A DNA stretch of 64,000 bases. Origin: Rhytidiadelphus loreus (lineage: Eukaryota; Streptophyta; Bryopsida; Hypnales; Hylocomiaceae). The stretch covers positions 58,857,093 through 58,921,092 of the forward strand of contig OX344763.1 in NCBI GenBank assembly GCA_947034895.1, in the 5' to 3' direction. This document shows positions 63,865 to 64,000 of the stretch, in pieces. Position 1 is the first letter of the stretch. Each line of letters begins with the position of its first letter. Under the pieces are notes generated by a model, which worked only from the letters and a program-made list of their open reading frames with translations, was not told the DNA's origin and did not search any database. The translations under genes were made by a program, and so were the position numbers.

Positions 63865-64000
63865 CACAAAATTGTAATCTCATGAAATTCATTGAAAGAA
63901 ATCTGGGAAAGAGGTTGTGCAAGTTGCAAGTGCTCCTAAACTCATGAATTAATCAAAAAAATATATAATTGGGAGTCACGATGAATGACTTTCTAGTACG
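63865..64000 (+). repeat. Partial last monomer (136 bp), cut by the window end
   Basis: The 350th monomer stops within CTAGTACG, so the array continues beyond the window. It is of the CATTGAAAG type and follows a TTGCAATTGC/GTGCATGAACC monomer, as monomer 343 follows 342. Confidence 0.95.

Larger units (their letters stand above)
1..64000 (+). repeat. 183-bp tandem satellite array filling the window
   Basis: The same 183-bp unit follows itself without interruption. The G of the conserved TTGTAATC motif falls at 10, 193, 376 and 559, and at 63508 it is only 3 bp out of phase after 347 units. This gives 349 complete monomers plus a partial one, all in one orientation. Monomers differ from each other at a limited set of positions, and the same variants recur in ordered series (higher-order repeats). 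Base composition of the first monomer is about 35% G+C. Known parallel: large, single-orientation, near-nucleosome-length arrays are typical of centromeric or heterochromatic satellites in plants and animals. I do not recognise the family by name, so centromere function is inference. Confidence 0.99.
56179..64000 (+). repeat. Block G: monomers 308-350, 6- and 7-monomer duplications
   Basis: The ATTATTC/GGTGG anchor found through most of blocks B-F is absent here; its last occurrence is in the monomer starting at 54898. Recurring members are CATTGAAAG, TTGCAATTGC with AATAAATC and CATGATG, TTTAGAAATTTGG, GCAATATTC/AGTCCTC, and ATCTGATGG with ATCTCGG. AATAAATC occurs at 56444, 57725, 58823, 59372, 61751, 62666 and 63215, spaced 7, 6, 3, 13, 5 and 3 monomers. 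ATCTGATGG lies near 60400, 61132 and 62779. The right-hand end repeats monomers 340-342 as 347-349, a 7-monomer shift. Confidence 0.78.

Noticed and set aside
1..64000. CRISPR array
   Set aside because: The repeat is 183 bp with no unique spacers; all of the unit is repeated, which is satellite architecture.
1..64000. Telomere or subtelomere repeats, rDNA spacer, or transposon insertion
   Set aside because: No TTTAGGG or TTAGGG runs, no rRNA-like sequence, no target-site duplications and no interruption of the monomer phase beyond 1 bp.
1..64000. Identification as Arabidopsis 180-bp, maize CentC, rice CentO, Rhynchospora Tyba or primate alpha satellite
   Set aside because: As far as I can recall those monomers, none aligns along its length with this unit, and their lengths differ (178-180, 156, 155, 172 and 171 bp).

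Overview
The whole window is one uninterrupted satellite DNA array. A 183-bp monomer runs head to tail, always in the same orientation, from base 1 to base 64000: 349 complete copies plus 136 bp of the 350th, counted from an arbitrary phase that puts monomer 1 at base 1. The first monomer is about 35% G+C by hand count (65 of 183). I see no protein-coding gene, tRNA, rRNA, transposon, CRISPR array, telomere repeat or unique spacer. The two longest ORFs (82 codons, minus strand) are accidental readings through the satellite. The organism is a eukaryote. Array size, near-nucleosomal monomer length and lack of unique sequence fit a centromeric or other large heterochromatic satellite. A plant is my first guess, but I do not recognise the family or species.

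The array is built from recurring monomer variants that differ at linked positions and occur in a fixed order, so it is organised as higher-order repeats (HORs). Block A (1-3111) has a short 3-monomer pattern. Block B (3112-13723) is a 24-monomer HOR of 4391 bp: two full copies plus a third of exactly 10 monomers. Block C (13724-27447) is a patchwork of short 3-, 4- and 6-monomer duplications, ending with a dispersed copy of the 10-monomer module of block B. Block D (27448-40990) repeats with a spacing of 9, 11, 9, 10, 11 and 9 monomers, partly forming a 20-monomer unit. Block E (40991-43003) is transitional. Block F (43004-56178) is dominated by a 7-monomer HOR of 1281 bp in at least seven units. 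Block G (56179-64000) has 6- and 7-monomer duplications rich in a divergent variant.

In hand phasing only five 1-bp length changes were found in about 350 monomers (four losses, one gain). Substitutions concentrate at the monomer junction and next to the A-rich tract, while a segment with a tandem TGCAAGT pair and a 12-bp palindrome stays nearly constant. Many recurring substitutions are C-to-T or G-to-A at CpG, as expected of methylated DNA. The story here is array evolution (unequal exchange, gene conversion, segmental amplification) on a candidate centromere, not a gene system. Monomer codes, periods and block limits come from reading by eye; a self-alignment would refine the edges.
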